Below, one piece after another: positions 1 to 7,617 of a stretch of 12,902 nt of DNA. The position numbers and the translations under genes were made by a program. The notes under the pieces were generated by a model. That model did not search any database, was not told the DNA's origin, and was given only the letters and a program-made list of their open reading frames with translations. This DNA comes from Dehalococcoidia bacterium (GTDB taxonomy: Bacteria > Chloroflexota > Dehalococcoidia > GIF9 > AB-539-J10), in the NCBI GenBank assembly GCA_030627025.1, contig DAOUSX010000008.1:1-12902 (forward strand), given 5' to 3'. Numbering within the stretch: position 1 is the first letter of the stretch; each line of letters opens with the position of its first letter.

Positions 1-63
1 TAAGTTTTGTGGCGCTGAGCTTAATTTTAGAATGGAGATGAAACGGTAATGGAGGGTAGGTCT

Positions 64-582
64 ATGGAAGAGGAGCTTCATCCCATAGTAAAGCTGGCTA
101 AGGATACCGTGGAGAGCTATGTTCGTGAGGGCGAGGTGCCCAGCTTGCCTGAAGAGTTAACCCCTGAAATGAAAGAGCGGGCAGGAGTTTTTGTTTCTAT
201 TCATAAGCATGGTGAACTAAGAGGGTGCATCGGCACTTTTGAGCCGGTTAGCAATAATGTTGCTGAGGAAATTATGGCTAACGCCATTAGCTCGGCTACC
301 AGGGACCCTCGTTTTCCGCCGATCTCAGTTTCTGAGCTGGATGATTTAGAATTCAATGTTGATATCCTTACCCAGCCTGAGCCCGTTAAGGATAGAAGCC
401 AGCTTGATGCCAAAAAATACGGGGTTATTGTAGAAAGCGGATTTGGGCGAGGGCTTTTATTGCCTGATTTAGAGGGTGTAGATAGTGTGGAAGAGCAAAT
501 CGCGATTTGCCGTCTTAAAGCCGGGATAGCGAGTGATGAGCCAGTTAATCTCTATCGCTTCGAGGTGAGGAGATTCAAGTAA
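64..582 (+). CDS. AMMECR1-domain protein (AmmeMemoRadiSam protein A-like)
   Basis: The 172-residue protein is a small soluble AMMECR1-domain protein. Counting from the ATG at 64, the family signature LRGCIG lies at residues 52-57, followed by [10 protein letters not shown] near 77-86, a GRGLLLP segment near 128-134 and the late KAGI near 152-155. Length and motif order fit a complete domain. In many prokaryotes AMMECR1 proteins are encoded with a MEMO/extradiol-dioxygenase-like protein and a radical SAM protein; their biochemical role is not settled. Neither partner is visible here, but the gene lies at the left edge. I chose the ATG at 64 because GGAGGG (51-56) sits 7 bases upstream. An in-frame ATG at 49 adds five residues but has a poorer, more distant GGAG. 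The family call is firm; the function is unknown. Confidence 0.9.
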   Translation: MEEELHPIVKLAKDTVESYVREGEVPSLPEELTPEMKERAGVFVSIHKHGELRGCIGTFEPVSNNVAEEIMANAISSATRDPRFPPISVSELDDLEFNVDILTQPEPVKDRSQLDAKKYGVIVESGFGRGLLLPDLEGVDSVEEQIAICRLKAGIASDEPVNLYRFEVRRFK

Positions 583-709
583 GATGCAAAAAACAAAAAT
601 GGAATTGCAAGACACAGAGTGAAAATCAAAAAATTTTGCATTTTTAGTCGTCATTTTGATAATTGTTGTTTTGACCGTTGATTTTTAATTTTGCGATAGG
701 AGGTGTATT
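583..709. other. Intergenic stretch, A-rich then T-rich, with a short inverted repeat
   Basis: This 127-base gap separates the AMMECR1 gene from the phosphate operon. Its left half is A-rich and its right half T-rich. ATGCAAAA at 584-591 is complementary to TTTTGCAT at 634-641, a potential 8-bp stem with a 42-base loop. It is too loose to call a terminator, and I could not pair a -35 and a -10 convincingly. It may be a decayed dispersed element. Confidence 0.3.
698..703 (+). promoter_or_regulatory. Shine-Dalgarno site fixing the TTG start of the DUF47 gene
   Basis: A full AGGAGG lies 6 bases before the TTG at 710, with no competing ATG nearby. This supports TTG as the true initiation codon. 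Confidence 0.75.
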
Positions 710-1339
710 TTGGCTAAGTTTCTAATAACGCCCAGAGATACCAAGTTTTATGACTTGTTTGAACAAAGCACTGCTAATTTAGTCACTGCCGCGGAAAAAC
801 TGGTTGACCTGTTTAACAACTATGAGGATGTTGAGGCGAAGGCAAGACAACTCAAGGATTTGGAACACCAGGGCGATACTATAACTCACGAGATAATACG
901 GAGGGTGAATCTCACTTTTGTCACTCCCATAGATAGAGAGGATATCGTTCTTCTCGCCCATAGCCTGGATAGTGTAATGGACTTTATGGAGGCTGCTGGC
1001 AGAACGGCCTTTCTTTACCGCATTACTGAACCCACGGAAAGGGCTCGCCAACTAGCCGCAATCGTGGCTAAGATGGCCTATAAGGTGAATGAGGTAATGC
1101 CCCGTTTACGCCACCGTAACCAGTTCAAGCAGATTTTGGAGGATTGTGTGCAGATGAACAGCCTGGAAAATGAGGCTGACGATGTGCATCATGCCGCGTT
1201 AGCCGAGTTGTTTGATAGCGACAAAGATGCAAGTGAGATAATTAAGTGGCGCGAAATCTACCAGCATATGGAAGATGCCACTGACCGGGGGGAGGATGTA
1301 GCCGATGTTCTTGAGGGCATAGTATTGAAGTATGCCTGA
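710..1339 (+). CDS. DUF47 / PhoU-like phosphate transport accessory protein
   Basis: This 209-residue soluble, mostly alpha-helical protein belongs to the DUF47 (PhoU-related) family, whose members pair with PiT transporters and are thought to modulate them. Helical segments carry the acidic metal-binding-type motifs of PhoU proteins: EHQGD at residues 52-56, EHQGD-like ENEAD at 153-157, and an acidic C-terminal helix (EDATDRGEDVADV near 188-200). The block VTPIDREDI at 71-79 followed by LDSVMDFMEAAGR is typical of the family. Length is normal. The start is TTG, backed by a perfect AGGAGG. The stop overlaps the next gene by 8 bases, which implies translational coupling. The family is certain; the regulatory role is inferred from family and context. 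Confidence 0.92.
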   Translation: MAKFLITPRDTKFYDLFEQSTANLVTAAEKLVDLFNNYEDVEAKARQLKDLEHQGDTITHEIIRRVNLTFVTPIDREDIVLLAHSLDSVMDFMEAAGRTAFLYRITEPTERARQLAAIVAKMAYKVNEVMPRLRHRNQFKQILEDCVQMNSLENEADDVHHAALAELFDSDKDASEIIKWREIYQHMEDATDRGEDVADVLEGIVLKYA

Positions 1340-2324
1340 GCCTTTCGCCCTGTTAATCGGGGTAATTGCAGCGGCCATTGGCTTCGGCATTGCCAATGGC
1401 TTTAATGATGCCGCTAATGCTATTTCTACTGTAATCGGTACTCGCACTCTTTCCCCTCGTGCTGCCGTAATTATGGCAGCCTGTTTTAATTTCCTTGGGG
1501 CAGCCACAGGCACTGCAGTGGCTATGACCATCGGCCAAGGGATTGTTAGCCCCGAATTCCTGGATATGAACATCGTGCTTGCCGGGACCGGGGCAATTAT
1601 TATCTGGGCTGTGGGGGCAACATACTTTGGTATGCCCATAAGTTTGACCCATGGGTTGGTGGCAGGGTTGGTGGGGGCCGGCATTGCCACCTGTGGTAGC
1701 GGCGCTATCGTTTGGGGGGTCTTAACCAGGATAATTTCTGCGGTTGGTATTGCTCCTCTCCTCGGTCTTGCCGCTGGTTTCTGGGTGATGGTAGCCATAA
1801 TGTGGCTTTTCCGAAGAGCTGCGCCGGAAAGAATGCGAGGCCTCTTTAGCAACTTGCAGATTCTCTCGGCAGCCTTCCTGGCTTATAGTCACGGCAAGAA
1901 TGATGGACAGATGCCTATTGGCTTAATTTCTATGGCCTTGATGGCATATTATGGAAGTGGTGAGTTCCATATCCCCTTTTGGGTGGTTGTAGTTTCCGCA
2001 GCCTCAATTAGCCTTGGTACCTTTATCGGCGGAAGGCGAGTCATCGAGACACTGGGATTGAAGGTGACTACGTTGCGCCCCGTCCACGGATTCGCCGCCA
2101 ATGTCTCGGCGGCTGGCGTTATCGAGGTTGCCTCATATTTGGGCATACCAGTAAGCACGACACATTGCATAAGCACTGCGATTATGGGGGTGGGCGCTAC
2201 GAAACGCCTTTCGGCAGTACGATGGGGGATAGCCAGGAATATCGTCTTGGCCTGGATTTTGACTTTCCCTGCCTGTGGTATCCTCGGCTGGCTTATTGCC
2301 TCATTACTGAAGATTGTCGCTTGA
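1332..2324 (+). CDS. pit: PiT-family inorganic phosphate transporter
   Basis: This 330-residue polytopic membrane protein is a low-affinity phosphate permease of the PiT type, which takes up phosphate (often as a metal-phosphate complex) using an ion gradient. The family's two inverted halves are both visible. The first has GFNDAANA at residues 23-30 and PISLTH at 102-107. The second has SHGKNDGQ at 186-193 and PVSTTH at 273-278. Hydrophobic helices fill most of the rest, with a short basic cytoplasmic stretch near 160-170. The gene begins inside the last codons of the DUF47 gene, so the two are surely co-translated. PiT relatives that move sulfate exist, but the DUF47 partner favours phosphate. 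Length is at the short end of the family; no truncation is seen. Confidence 0.93.
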   Translation: MPEPFALLIGVIAAAIGFGIANGFNDAANAISTVIGTRTLSPRAAVIMAACFNFLGAATGTAVAMTIGQGIVSPEFLDMNIVLAGTGAIIIWAVGATYFGMPISLTHGLVAGLVGAGIATCGSGAIVWGVLTRIISAVGIAPLLGLAAGFWVMVAIMWLFRRAAPERMRGLFSNLQILSAAFLAYSHGKNDGQMPIGLISMALMAYYGSGEFHIPFWVVVVSAASISLGTFIGGRRVIETLGLKVTTLRPVHGFAANVSAAGVIEVASYLGIPVSTTHCISTAIMGVGATKRLSAVRWGIARNIVLAWILTFPACGILGWLIASLLKIVA

Positions 2325-2418
2325 AATCTTGAATTTTTAGTTAGTTGGTTGCAATCACAACATAGGTTTGATAAGTTTAGTTGTTCAATGGTAGCGAAAT
2401 AAAAAAAGTTGAGCTGAA

Positions 2419-4338
2419 GTGGAAATAGAAAAGGAGATTCTGGGAGGAAGTGAGATAAGCCAGGACTATTTTTTTAACTATCGTAGGAAATATCCTGGTG
2501 GGAAGAAATCCGACAATACTTGGGGAGGAAGGCTGGAAAGGATAGTTAAGGCTGTCCCTAACAAGCTGGCTTTCGTTCAAGGAGACAGAAGGCTTACCTG
2601 GAAGCAATTCGATGAAGAGGTGAACAGGTTTGCTAATGCCCTTGTGGACTTAGGGATTAAGAAGGAGGAGCGGGTAGGAATTGCTGGCTTTAATTCCATA
2701 GAATGGATGGTATCCTACTTTGCCACATCGAGGATTGGCGCTGTTCCCTTTGATTTAAACCCCCAACGCCCACTTGAGGAATTAAGCTACCTGATTGAGG
2801 ATGCTGATGCTGCGGCAATAATAGTGGAGGATGAGTATGCTCCTATCATAGAAAGGGTAACCAAAGGGATAGTTTCTTCAGGGCATTTGATAGTTTGTGG
2901 TTTAGGTAAGTCACCTCAGCATGTTCCTTCGACGGCAGTTGCCTATGAAGATTTGGTGGCAAAGTACTCACCTACAAAGCCAAGACTGGGTTATGAGGTA
3001 ACGAACGAGGATTTTTGTTCCCTGGTGTACACTGAAGGGCCTACGGCATATCCCAAGGGCAAGGTATGGGATGGCGAAACAAAGGTGAGGGGGGTGGAGA
3101 GGCTTATCTATAATGGTTTTCTCCCCATAATAGCGAGGATAGATGAGGAGAAGGTTTTCGCTCTGGCTAATACCATATTTCCTTTGCCAAAGCATAAGGC
3201 GTTACATCCTTTAACACGTCGCCTTTTTAGTCTTGGAATCTCCAGGATGGCACTAGCCAAGGTGGTCGGGAAGTTCGTTGGAGGTAGATTGTTGATTAAG
3301 CTAAGCAGGCGTGTGTCAAGCGAGGGATTTAAGTTTCTTCCTGTGTGTCCGTTATTCCTCGGCTCAGCTTATAACCAGACTCTTGGTCAGATAGTAGCAT
3401 ATGGAACTTCTACTGTTTTCCTTCGCACCACTTATCCTTTCAGCCCGACGGAACTCCTGGAAACGATAGAAAAAGAAAGGATCAACGGAATATTGATAGC
3501 TGGTGATACTCACGCGATGCCTATTTTAGAGGAATTAGAGGAGGCGAAGAAGGAAGGTAGAACACATGACCTCTCTTCCTTGATGTGTATAACCTCTTTA
3601 GGGGTAAGGTTGGCACCTCGTATCTTAAGGGAACTTCACAAATACATGCCTCAGGTTGTAGTAATAAATGCGTATGGATGTGCGGAGGTTAGCATTGCCT
3701 ACAGTATAATCGCTACATCGGCAGATGAAGAAATATCTGGTGCTGGAGCTATGCTTCCGGCTATGGGGGGAGTATATTCTCTGCAAGCCCCTTGCAAGGT
3801 TATCGATCCTGAGACAGGTAATGAGGTTAAACCTGGGTCGGGTGAGATAGGAGAGTTTATTGCTGGGGGTTATGTGTGTCTAGGATACTGGAAGCGCCCT
3901 GGCCGGACCAAAAGCGATTTTAGACTCATAGATGGGCAAAGGTATTTCTTTACTGGAGATGATGGATATGTTGATGAGGGGTGGCAGTTCCATCTGGTAG
4001 GAAAAGGTGGTGAGGAGGTCATAAACACAGGTGGGGAGAAGGTCTATAGCGGAGAGGTAAAGGAGGTCATTAAGTCCCATCCCGAAGTGAGGGATGTTGG
4101 TGTTGTCGGAATTCCTGATGAGGAGTTAGGCGAGGTAGTAGCTGCTATTATCGAGGTGGTGAAAGGGGGCGAGTTAACCGAGCAGGATGTAATCGACTAC
4201 TGTAGCCAAAGCCTTCCAGGATATAAAATACCAAAGCATGTAATGTTTGTAGTGTCTCTTCCCAGGGCGGCAACGGGCAAAATGGAGAGAACGATACTGA
4301 AGGAGTTTGTCGGAGCGAGGTTAGGCGGAGAAGGTTAG
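2419..4338 (+). CDS. AMP-binding acyl-CoA synthetase-like protein with a degenerate P-loop
   Basis: This 639-residue protein is a member of the adenylate-forming (ANL) superfamily, closest in motif style to FadD17/FadD19-type acyl-CoA synthetases. The large N-terminal domain runs to about residue 515 and the small C-terminal domain from there to the end. Seen motifs: YGCAE at 419-423, TGDDGYVDE at 512-520, NTGGEKVY at 536-543, and the catalytic-lysine region ATGK at 618-621. The A3 P-loop, normally T-S/G-G-T-T-G-x-P-K-G, reads TEGPTAYPKG at 205-214, so three conserved positions are altered. The usual Arg of the GR motif after TGD is Lys (K529). The linker between P-loop and the next core motif (about 306-323) looks longer than in FadD19. 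Translation starts at GTG with a weak ribosome site. It could activate a fatty or other carboxylic acid, or have lost or changed activity. The substrate is unknown. Confidence 0.82.
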   Translation: MEIEKEILGGSEISQDYFFNYRRKYPGGKKSDNTWGGRLERIVKAVPNKLAFVQGDRRLTWKQFDEEVNRFANALVDLGIKKEERVGIAGFNSIEWMVSYFATSRIGAVPFDLNPQRPLEELSYLIEDADAAAIIVEDEYAPIIERVTKGIVSSGHLIVCGLGKSPQHVPSTAVAYEDLVAKYSPTKPRLGYEVTNEDFCSLVYTEGPTAYPKGKVWDGETKVRGVERLIYNGFLPIIARIDEEKVFALANTIFPLPKHKALHPLTRRLFSLGISRMALAKVVGKFVGGRLLIKLSRRVSSEGFKFLPVCPLFLGSAYNQTLGQIVAYGTSTVFLRTTYPFSPTELLETIEKERINGILIAGDTHAMPILEELEEAKKEGRTHDLSSLMCITSLGVRLAPRILRELHKYMPQVVVINAYGCAEVSIAYSIIATSADEEISGAGAMLPAMGGVYSLQAPCKVIDPETGNEVKPGSGEIGEFIAGGYVCLGYWKRPGRTKSDFRLIDGQRYFFTGDDGYVDEGWQFHLVGKGGEEVINTGGEKVYSGEVKEVIKSHPEVRDVGVVGIPDEELGEVVAAIIEVVKGGELTEQDVIDYCSQSLPGYKIPKHVMFVVSLPRAATGKMERTILKEFVGARLGGEG

Positions 4339-4360
4339 AAGCAATTTAGTCATTCATTAA

Positions 4361-5200
4361 TTAATCAGTGCGTTGTGCTATACAACAAATATTCATTCCT
4401 CGGGAATTTTCCCTCAGCAGCTTGTTTTCCAGCAGGATTAGCTGGCTTAATGCAGATGCCAGGGCGTGCGAAAATTTGCCATTCTTAGGCATCAGCTTAA
4501 GTATCGCTTTGTCGAGCTTGAATAGTCTGACGATTGGGCGCAGATATTCCTCTATGGAGGACAAAAACCAGAAAAGGAAGAAATCGCTGTAATATATCTG
4601 GCAGACACTAAAGTGGCACTGTGACAATAGCTTCGTCAAATCAGAGGGGTGGTATTCTCGTAGATGTCCCAGTTTGTCCAAGCGTCTCTCTAGACGTCTG
4701 AATAAGGGCGACATCTGTTTCGTAGAGTTAGGGACTTCCAGTCGAAGATAGCCACCCTTTTTCAATATCCTGGCAAACTCTTCAAGAGTTTCCTTATCTC
4801 TGGGGAGATGTTCTAACGTGTGGGTGGAGAGGATAATATCGAAGGTTGATGATGCCAATGGTAGCTGTGATGCCTCGCCTCGAATCAACCCTGAGCAAAG
4901 GTTTTCTCCCTCTTTGTCATTGCGAGCAAAGCGAAGCAATCTCTTTGATTCCTGGAGTGCGATACGAGAAAGGTCGATGCCAATGAAAGTAGTGCCACAA
5001 ATTCTGGAAAGCGCCTTGGGATATGCACTGTTGCCGCATGCGATATCAACAAGCCTGTCTCCTTTGCCGATTATATTATGTGAGGCTACCTCTTTGGCGA
5101 AAGCGATGCCGTGGGCTTCACGAAACCACCCTATGAAGAAAACAGAATCTTTGGTTATTATTTCCCATAAGCCTTCGTATAGTTTAGTGGAATTACTCAA
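4361..5200 (-). CDS. Class I SAM-dependent methyltransferase with in-frame repeat insertion
   Basis: This 279-residue protein is a Methyltransf_11-type enzyme expected to move a methyl group from S-adenosylmethionine to an unidentified small molecule or lipid. Motif I is VDIACG at 51-56, the ribose-binding acidic residue is in GIDLS (D76), and motif IV-like FDIILSTHTLEHL lies at 120-132, followed by LKKGGYLRLEVPN (146-158). Residues about 87-103 are encoded by a dispersed RFARND repeat placed in the loop between the second strand/helix and the GEASQLPL segment, where a surface insertion should be tolerated. The start is TTG with AAGGA about 8 bases upstream. It is the last gene of a minus-strand unit, 41 bases after the hydrolase. 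The C-terminal half (after 165) has aromatic and basic stretches that I do not recognise. Confidence 0.85.
   Translation of the reverse strand: MSNSTKLYEGLWEIITKDSVFFIGWFREAHGIAFAKEVASHNIIGKGDRLVDIACGNSAYPKALSRICGTTFIGIDLSRIALQESKRLLRFARNDKEGENLCSGLIRGEASQLPLASSTFDIILSTHTLEHLPRDKETLEEFARILKKGGYLRLEVPNSTKQMSPLFRRLERRLDKLGHLREYHPSDLTKLLSQCHFSVCQIYYSDFFLFWFLSSIEEYLRPIVRLFKLDKAILKLMPKNGKFSHALASALSQLILLENKLLRENSRGMNICCIAQRTD
4913..4946 (-). repeat. Dispersed RFARND-type palindromic repeat inside a gene
   Basis: On the minus strand this segment contains the core ATTGCTTCGCTTTGCTCGC followed by AATGAC, with flanking AGAG and AAAGAG. It matches, from memory, a short dispersed element found in many bacterial genomes and MAGs, usually intergenic, whose frame reads RFARND. 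Short ATTGC/GCAAT arms (4919-4923 and 4936-4940) allow a small stem. Here it is read in frame by the methyltransferase gene as residues 90-95. It is the only copy in the window. Confidence 0.7.
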
Positions 5201-5241
5201 CTATGTATTCCTTGTAGCAGATTGGTTCTGAATTAAGGAAG

Positions 5242-6006
5242 CTACTTTTCCAAACATTTAGCTTTGAGCCAGTCTAGGACAGTGGTTATGGCAGCTTCTT
5301 CAAGGCGCAGCTTATGTTTAGCGCCAGGAATTATCGCCATATCCTTGGGCTCTTTGGCTTTCTTATAAAGTTTGTGTATGTGCTTCACGGGGACTACTTC
5401 ATCGGCATCACCATGAACTAACAGCAATGGGCGAGGTGAAATTTTGTCTATCCAGCGAATTGGTAAGATGGTTTCAAAGCCTTGTTGCCACTTTTCTATT
5501 GAAGGCGGAAAATCCTTATCTCTAATGACGCCGATTTTGCGGAAGCGCTGGATATGAGCTGAAACATTTGTCTTGTCTTCAACAAAGCTAAAATCGGCAG
5601 GACAGGCACAGGTTGCTAGCAGTGATATTCTGGCACCATGAGCGGCAACATAGACAGACACTGCAGCTCCACCACTGAAGCCAAGAAGACAAAGGTGTGT
5701 TTTATCTACCCGCTCGAGGCTATGAAGGAAATCAAGGGCAGCGGTTAAGTCTTCACTCCAGCCGAGCAAATCGAAATTTCCTTCGCTTCTTCCTGTCCCC
5801 CGAAAGTTAAAGATTAGGGTAATGAAGCCAGCCGAGCAGAACCTCTGTGCCAGCGTAGCGTAACCCCTGTCGGTAGGATTGTAGGTAACATTGGGAATGC
5901 CATGGCAGATGCACAAAGCAGGGCAAACTTCATTGCCTGGTGGAAAGTAAATCTCCCCAGCGAGGTTAAGTTCACCGCTTTTAAACCAAATCTGGTCTAT
6001 ACGCAC
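5242..6006 (-). CDS. Alpha/beta hydrolase (dienelactone hydrolase / esterase-like)
   Basis: This 254-residue soluble serine hydrolase has the full alpha/beta fold signature set. HGIP at residues 35-38 marks the oxyanion region, FRGTGRSEG lies at 68-76, the nucleophile elbow is GFSGG with Ser111, the acid is in HGDADEVVP (D202), and the catalytic His is H231 in GAKHKL. Length is typical. There is no signal peptide, so it is probably cytoplasmic. The GTG start at 6004-6006 lies one base after the protease stop, and AGGAG about 9 bases upstream lies within the end of the protease gene, so the two genes are co-translated. The substrate cannot be told from sequence; esterase, acyl-peptidase or lipase-like activity are all possible. 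Confidence 0.88.
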   Translation of the reverse strand: MRIDQIWFKSGELNLAGEIYFPPGNEVCPALCICHGIPNVTYNPTDRGYATLAQRFCSAGFITLIFNFRGTGRSEGNFDLLGWSEDLTAALDFLHSLERVDKTHLCLLGFSGGAAVSVYVAAHGARISLLATCACPADFSFVEDKTNVSAHIQRFRKIGVIRDKDFPPSIEKWQQGFETILPIRWIDKISPRPLLLVHGDADEVVPVKHIHKLYKKAKEPKDMAIIPGAKHKLRLEEAAITTVLDWLKAKCLEK

Positions 6007-6007
6007 T

Positions 6008-6595
6008 TTAGATTGCTCCTAACATGCATAGAACCAACAGCAGGACGCTAACCGCTAGTATCCCTCCCCAGACAGTGGTATTCCAGGCAAAGATTTTGCT
6101 TCCATCGAGTGGTGGGAAGGGCAGGAGGTTGAATACTGCTAGCCACAGATTGATAACCATCCCATAATAGCCAATGACCTCTATAAGTCCGCTGCCATAG
6201 CTGGCGACGGCATAGAATATAAGAGCTAAGACGATGTTAGCTGATGGACCGGCTACGCTGATTAAGCCACCTTCCCTTCTAGAGGTGTAAGAGAGGATAT
6301 AGACAGCTCCCGGGGCGGCGAAGAGAAACCCTATTGGGCTGAACATGCTGATGAAAGCACAAACTAAGGCGATGATAAGCCCGGTTTGCCACAGTCTGAA
6401 CTCAGCTCGAAAGCCGAGTTTCTGAGCCACAAACTTATGGGAGAGCTCGTGACATATAAATCCAGCACCAAGACCGATGAGAGCTATAACGAATCCCGAA
6501 AGGCTAAGGGAGTGAAACAGAACTAAATTGAAACAAAAGCCAAGGACAAGCCAGGAGATAAGGAGGTCTCGAATCTCGATGTTGCTCGTGCGCAT
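6008..6595 (-). CDS. M50-family site-2-protease-like membrane metalloprotease
   Basis: This protein is about 195 residues, with roughly five to six hydrophobic helices. The zinc-binding HExxH motif is HELSH at residues 49-53 of the short form, inside a membrane helix. The second signature is NLLPFPPLDG (156-165), whose Asp supplies the third zinc ligand, preceded by a conserved GPSAN at 116-120. There is no PDZ domain, so it resembles short archaeal-type and sporulation-type site-2 proteases that cleave within membranes. I chose the ATG at 6595: a near-consensus promoter lies just upstream and its -35 box covers the alternative TTG start at 6631, which would add 12 residues. Neither start has a Shine-Dalgarno site. 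It heads a unit with the hydrolase and methyltransferase. The target protein is unknown. Confidence 0.87.
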   Translation of the reverse strand: MRTSNIEIRDLLISWLVLGFCFNLVLFHSLSLSGFVIALIGLGAGFICHELSHKFVAQKLGFRAEFRLWQTGLIIALVCAFISMFSPIGFLFAAPGAVYILSYTSRREGGLISVAGPSANIVLALIFYAVASYGSGLIEVIGYYGMVINLWLAVFNLLPFPPLDGSKIFAWNTTVWGGILAVSVLLLVLCMLGAI

Positions 6596-6602
6596 CTGGT
6601 CA

Positions 6603-6631
6603 ATTATATGCGTGGATAGTGAGTAATTCAA
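6603..6631 (-). promoter_or_regulatory. Promoter of the M50 protease unit, probably leaderless
   Basis: On the minus strand, TTGAAT (6631-6626) and a perfect TATAAT (6608-6603) are separated by 17 bases. The expected start point falls about 7 bases further, at 6596-6595, on the last base before or the first base of the ATG. No ribosome site could then be transcribed upstream, so the mRNA would be leaderless. Confidence 0.6.
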
Positions 6632-6650
6632 TTGTCTTGAATCTTTGGCT

Positions 6651-6683
6651 TTGATAGTAGGCAGTACGATAATGGTATATAAT
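6651..6683 (+). promoter_or_regulatory. Candidate promoter of the prenyltransferase gene
   Basis: TGGTATATAAT at 6673-6683 offers an extended -10 (TGG plus TATATA) or TATAAT at 6678-6683. A TTGATA at 6651-6656 is a possible -35, but spacing is long (19-21 bases). Transcription would start near 6690, ahead of the GAGG ribosome site at 6708-6711. Confidence 0.35.
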
Positions 6684-6716
6684 TACCTGATTGTAATTGT
6701 GGAAACAGAGGACCTA

Positions 6717-7610
6717 ATGAAGATAAGGACGTGGTTTCTAGAGACGAGGCCTTCATTCTTGCTTCTTTCCGTTGTACTGGCGTTCTTGGGCACTTGCATA
6801 GCCTGGTATGACGGAGCTATTCATCTTGGTTATGCCTTTCTGGCTTGTCTTGGATTGCTTCTATGCCACATCAGCGTAAATGTGCTTAATGACTACTTTG
6901 ATTACAAAAGTGGAATAGATTTGGGGACAAAAAGGACGCCATTTAGCGGAGGCAGTGGCATCCTTCCGGCGAGGCTTCTTAATCCAAAACATGTTTTCTG
7001 GTTCGGGATGATTTCTTTCTTACTGGCTGTGCCGATAGGCATTTATTTTGTGGTTACTGTCGGCTGGCTTCTGCTGCCGGTGATTTTAATAGGCGCAATA
7101 TGTATTGGCCTCTACACGCCTTTCTTGACCAGGTTCGGATGGCCCGAATGGGCTCCCGCGTTGGGGTTGGGGACCTTGCCTATCTTGGGTTTCTATTTTA
7201 TTCAAACTGCTTCTTATACCTTCCCAGCGATTGTAGCAGCTATTCCATCCGGTATCCTGGTGCATAATTTGCTTCTTCTAAATGAGTTTCCAGATGCAGA
7301 AGCTGATGGGAAGGCAGGTAGAAAAACATTGCCCATTACTATAGGAAAGGTGAGGGCTAGCATTCTCTATTCAGTTTTGACTTCAATTGTTTATCTATGG
7401 ATAATCGGCGCTGTAGTAGCAGGACTGATGCCAGTCTTCGCATTGATAGCTTTACTAACACTCCCAATTGCGGTAAGGGCTATTCAGGGGGCCATTAAAT
7501 ATCGAGAAAAAGTGGAACAACTGGTGCCAGCCATGCGGGATAACGTTCTCGTCGTTCTCTTAACTCAAGTGCTCCTGGGTATTGGCTATATCCTTGCTGT
7601 GGTTTTGTAA
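6717..7610 (+). CDS. UbiA-family prenyltransferase (MenA-like)
   Basis: This 297-residue polytopic membrane enzyme is of the UbiA superfamily, which attaches a polyprenyl chain to an aromatic acceptor. The first Mg-diphosphate motif is NVLNDYFDYKSGID at residues 55-68 (N58, D59, D62, D68). The second is FPDAEADGKAGRKTLP at 191-206 (D193, D197). The ETRPSF near the N-terminus and the RKTLP segment resemble 1,4-dihydroxy-2-naphthoate prenyltransferase (MenA), so menaquinone synthesis is the best guess, though no men genes are near. I chose ATG 6717, 5 bases after GAGG. A TTG at 6645 would add 24 residues but has no ribosome site and would place the candidate promoter inside the gene. It ends 7 bases from the convergent radical SAM gene. 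Confidence 0.85.
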   Translation: MKIRTWFLETRPSFLLLSVVLAFLGTCIAWYDGAIHLGYAFLACLGLLLCHISVNVLNDYFDYKSGIDLGTKRTPFSGGSGILPARLLNPKHVFWFGMISFLLAVPIGIYFVVTVGWLLLPVILIGAICIGLYTPFLTRFGWPEWAPALGLGTLPILGFYFIQTASYTFPAIVAAIPSGILVHNLLLLNEFPDAEADGKAGRKTLPITIGKVRASILYSVLTSIVYLWIIGAVVAGLMPVFALIALLTLPIAVRAIQGAIKYREKVEQLVPAMRDNVLVVLLTQVLLGIGYILAVVL

Positions 7611-7617
7611 GCTGGAG

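Noticed and set aside
1..49. Possible 3' end of an upstream gene
   Set aside because: Frame 2 stays open to a TAA at 47-49 that overlaps an ATG, and frame 3 stays open to 39-41. About 13-15 codons are too few to choose a frame or a family, including a MEMO-like partner.
671..699. TTGACC as a -35 box for the phosphate operon
   Set aside because: No acceptable -10 hexamer lies 16-18 bases downstream.
1199..1852. 217-residue open frame on the minus strand across the DUF47/PiT junction
   Set aside because: It lies antisense to two well-supported genes, and its composition is rich in Ala, Pro and Ile with no recognisable motifs.
2325..2418. Promoter or element before the synthetase gene
   Set aside because: TTGCAA followed 17 bases later by TAAGTT matches the -10 consensus at only three of six positions. 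No repeat, RNA fold or other site stood out in this 94-base gap.
4818..5231. 137-residue plus-strand open frame containing SLRAKRSNLF
   Set aside because: It is the other strand of the methyltransferase gene; SLRAKRSNL is just the opposite-strand reading of the dispersed repeat.
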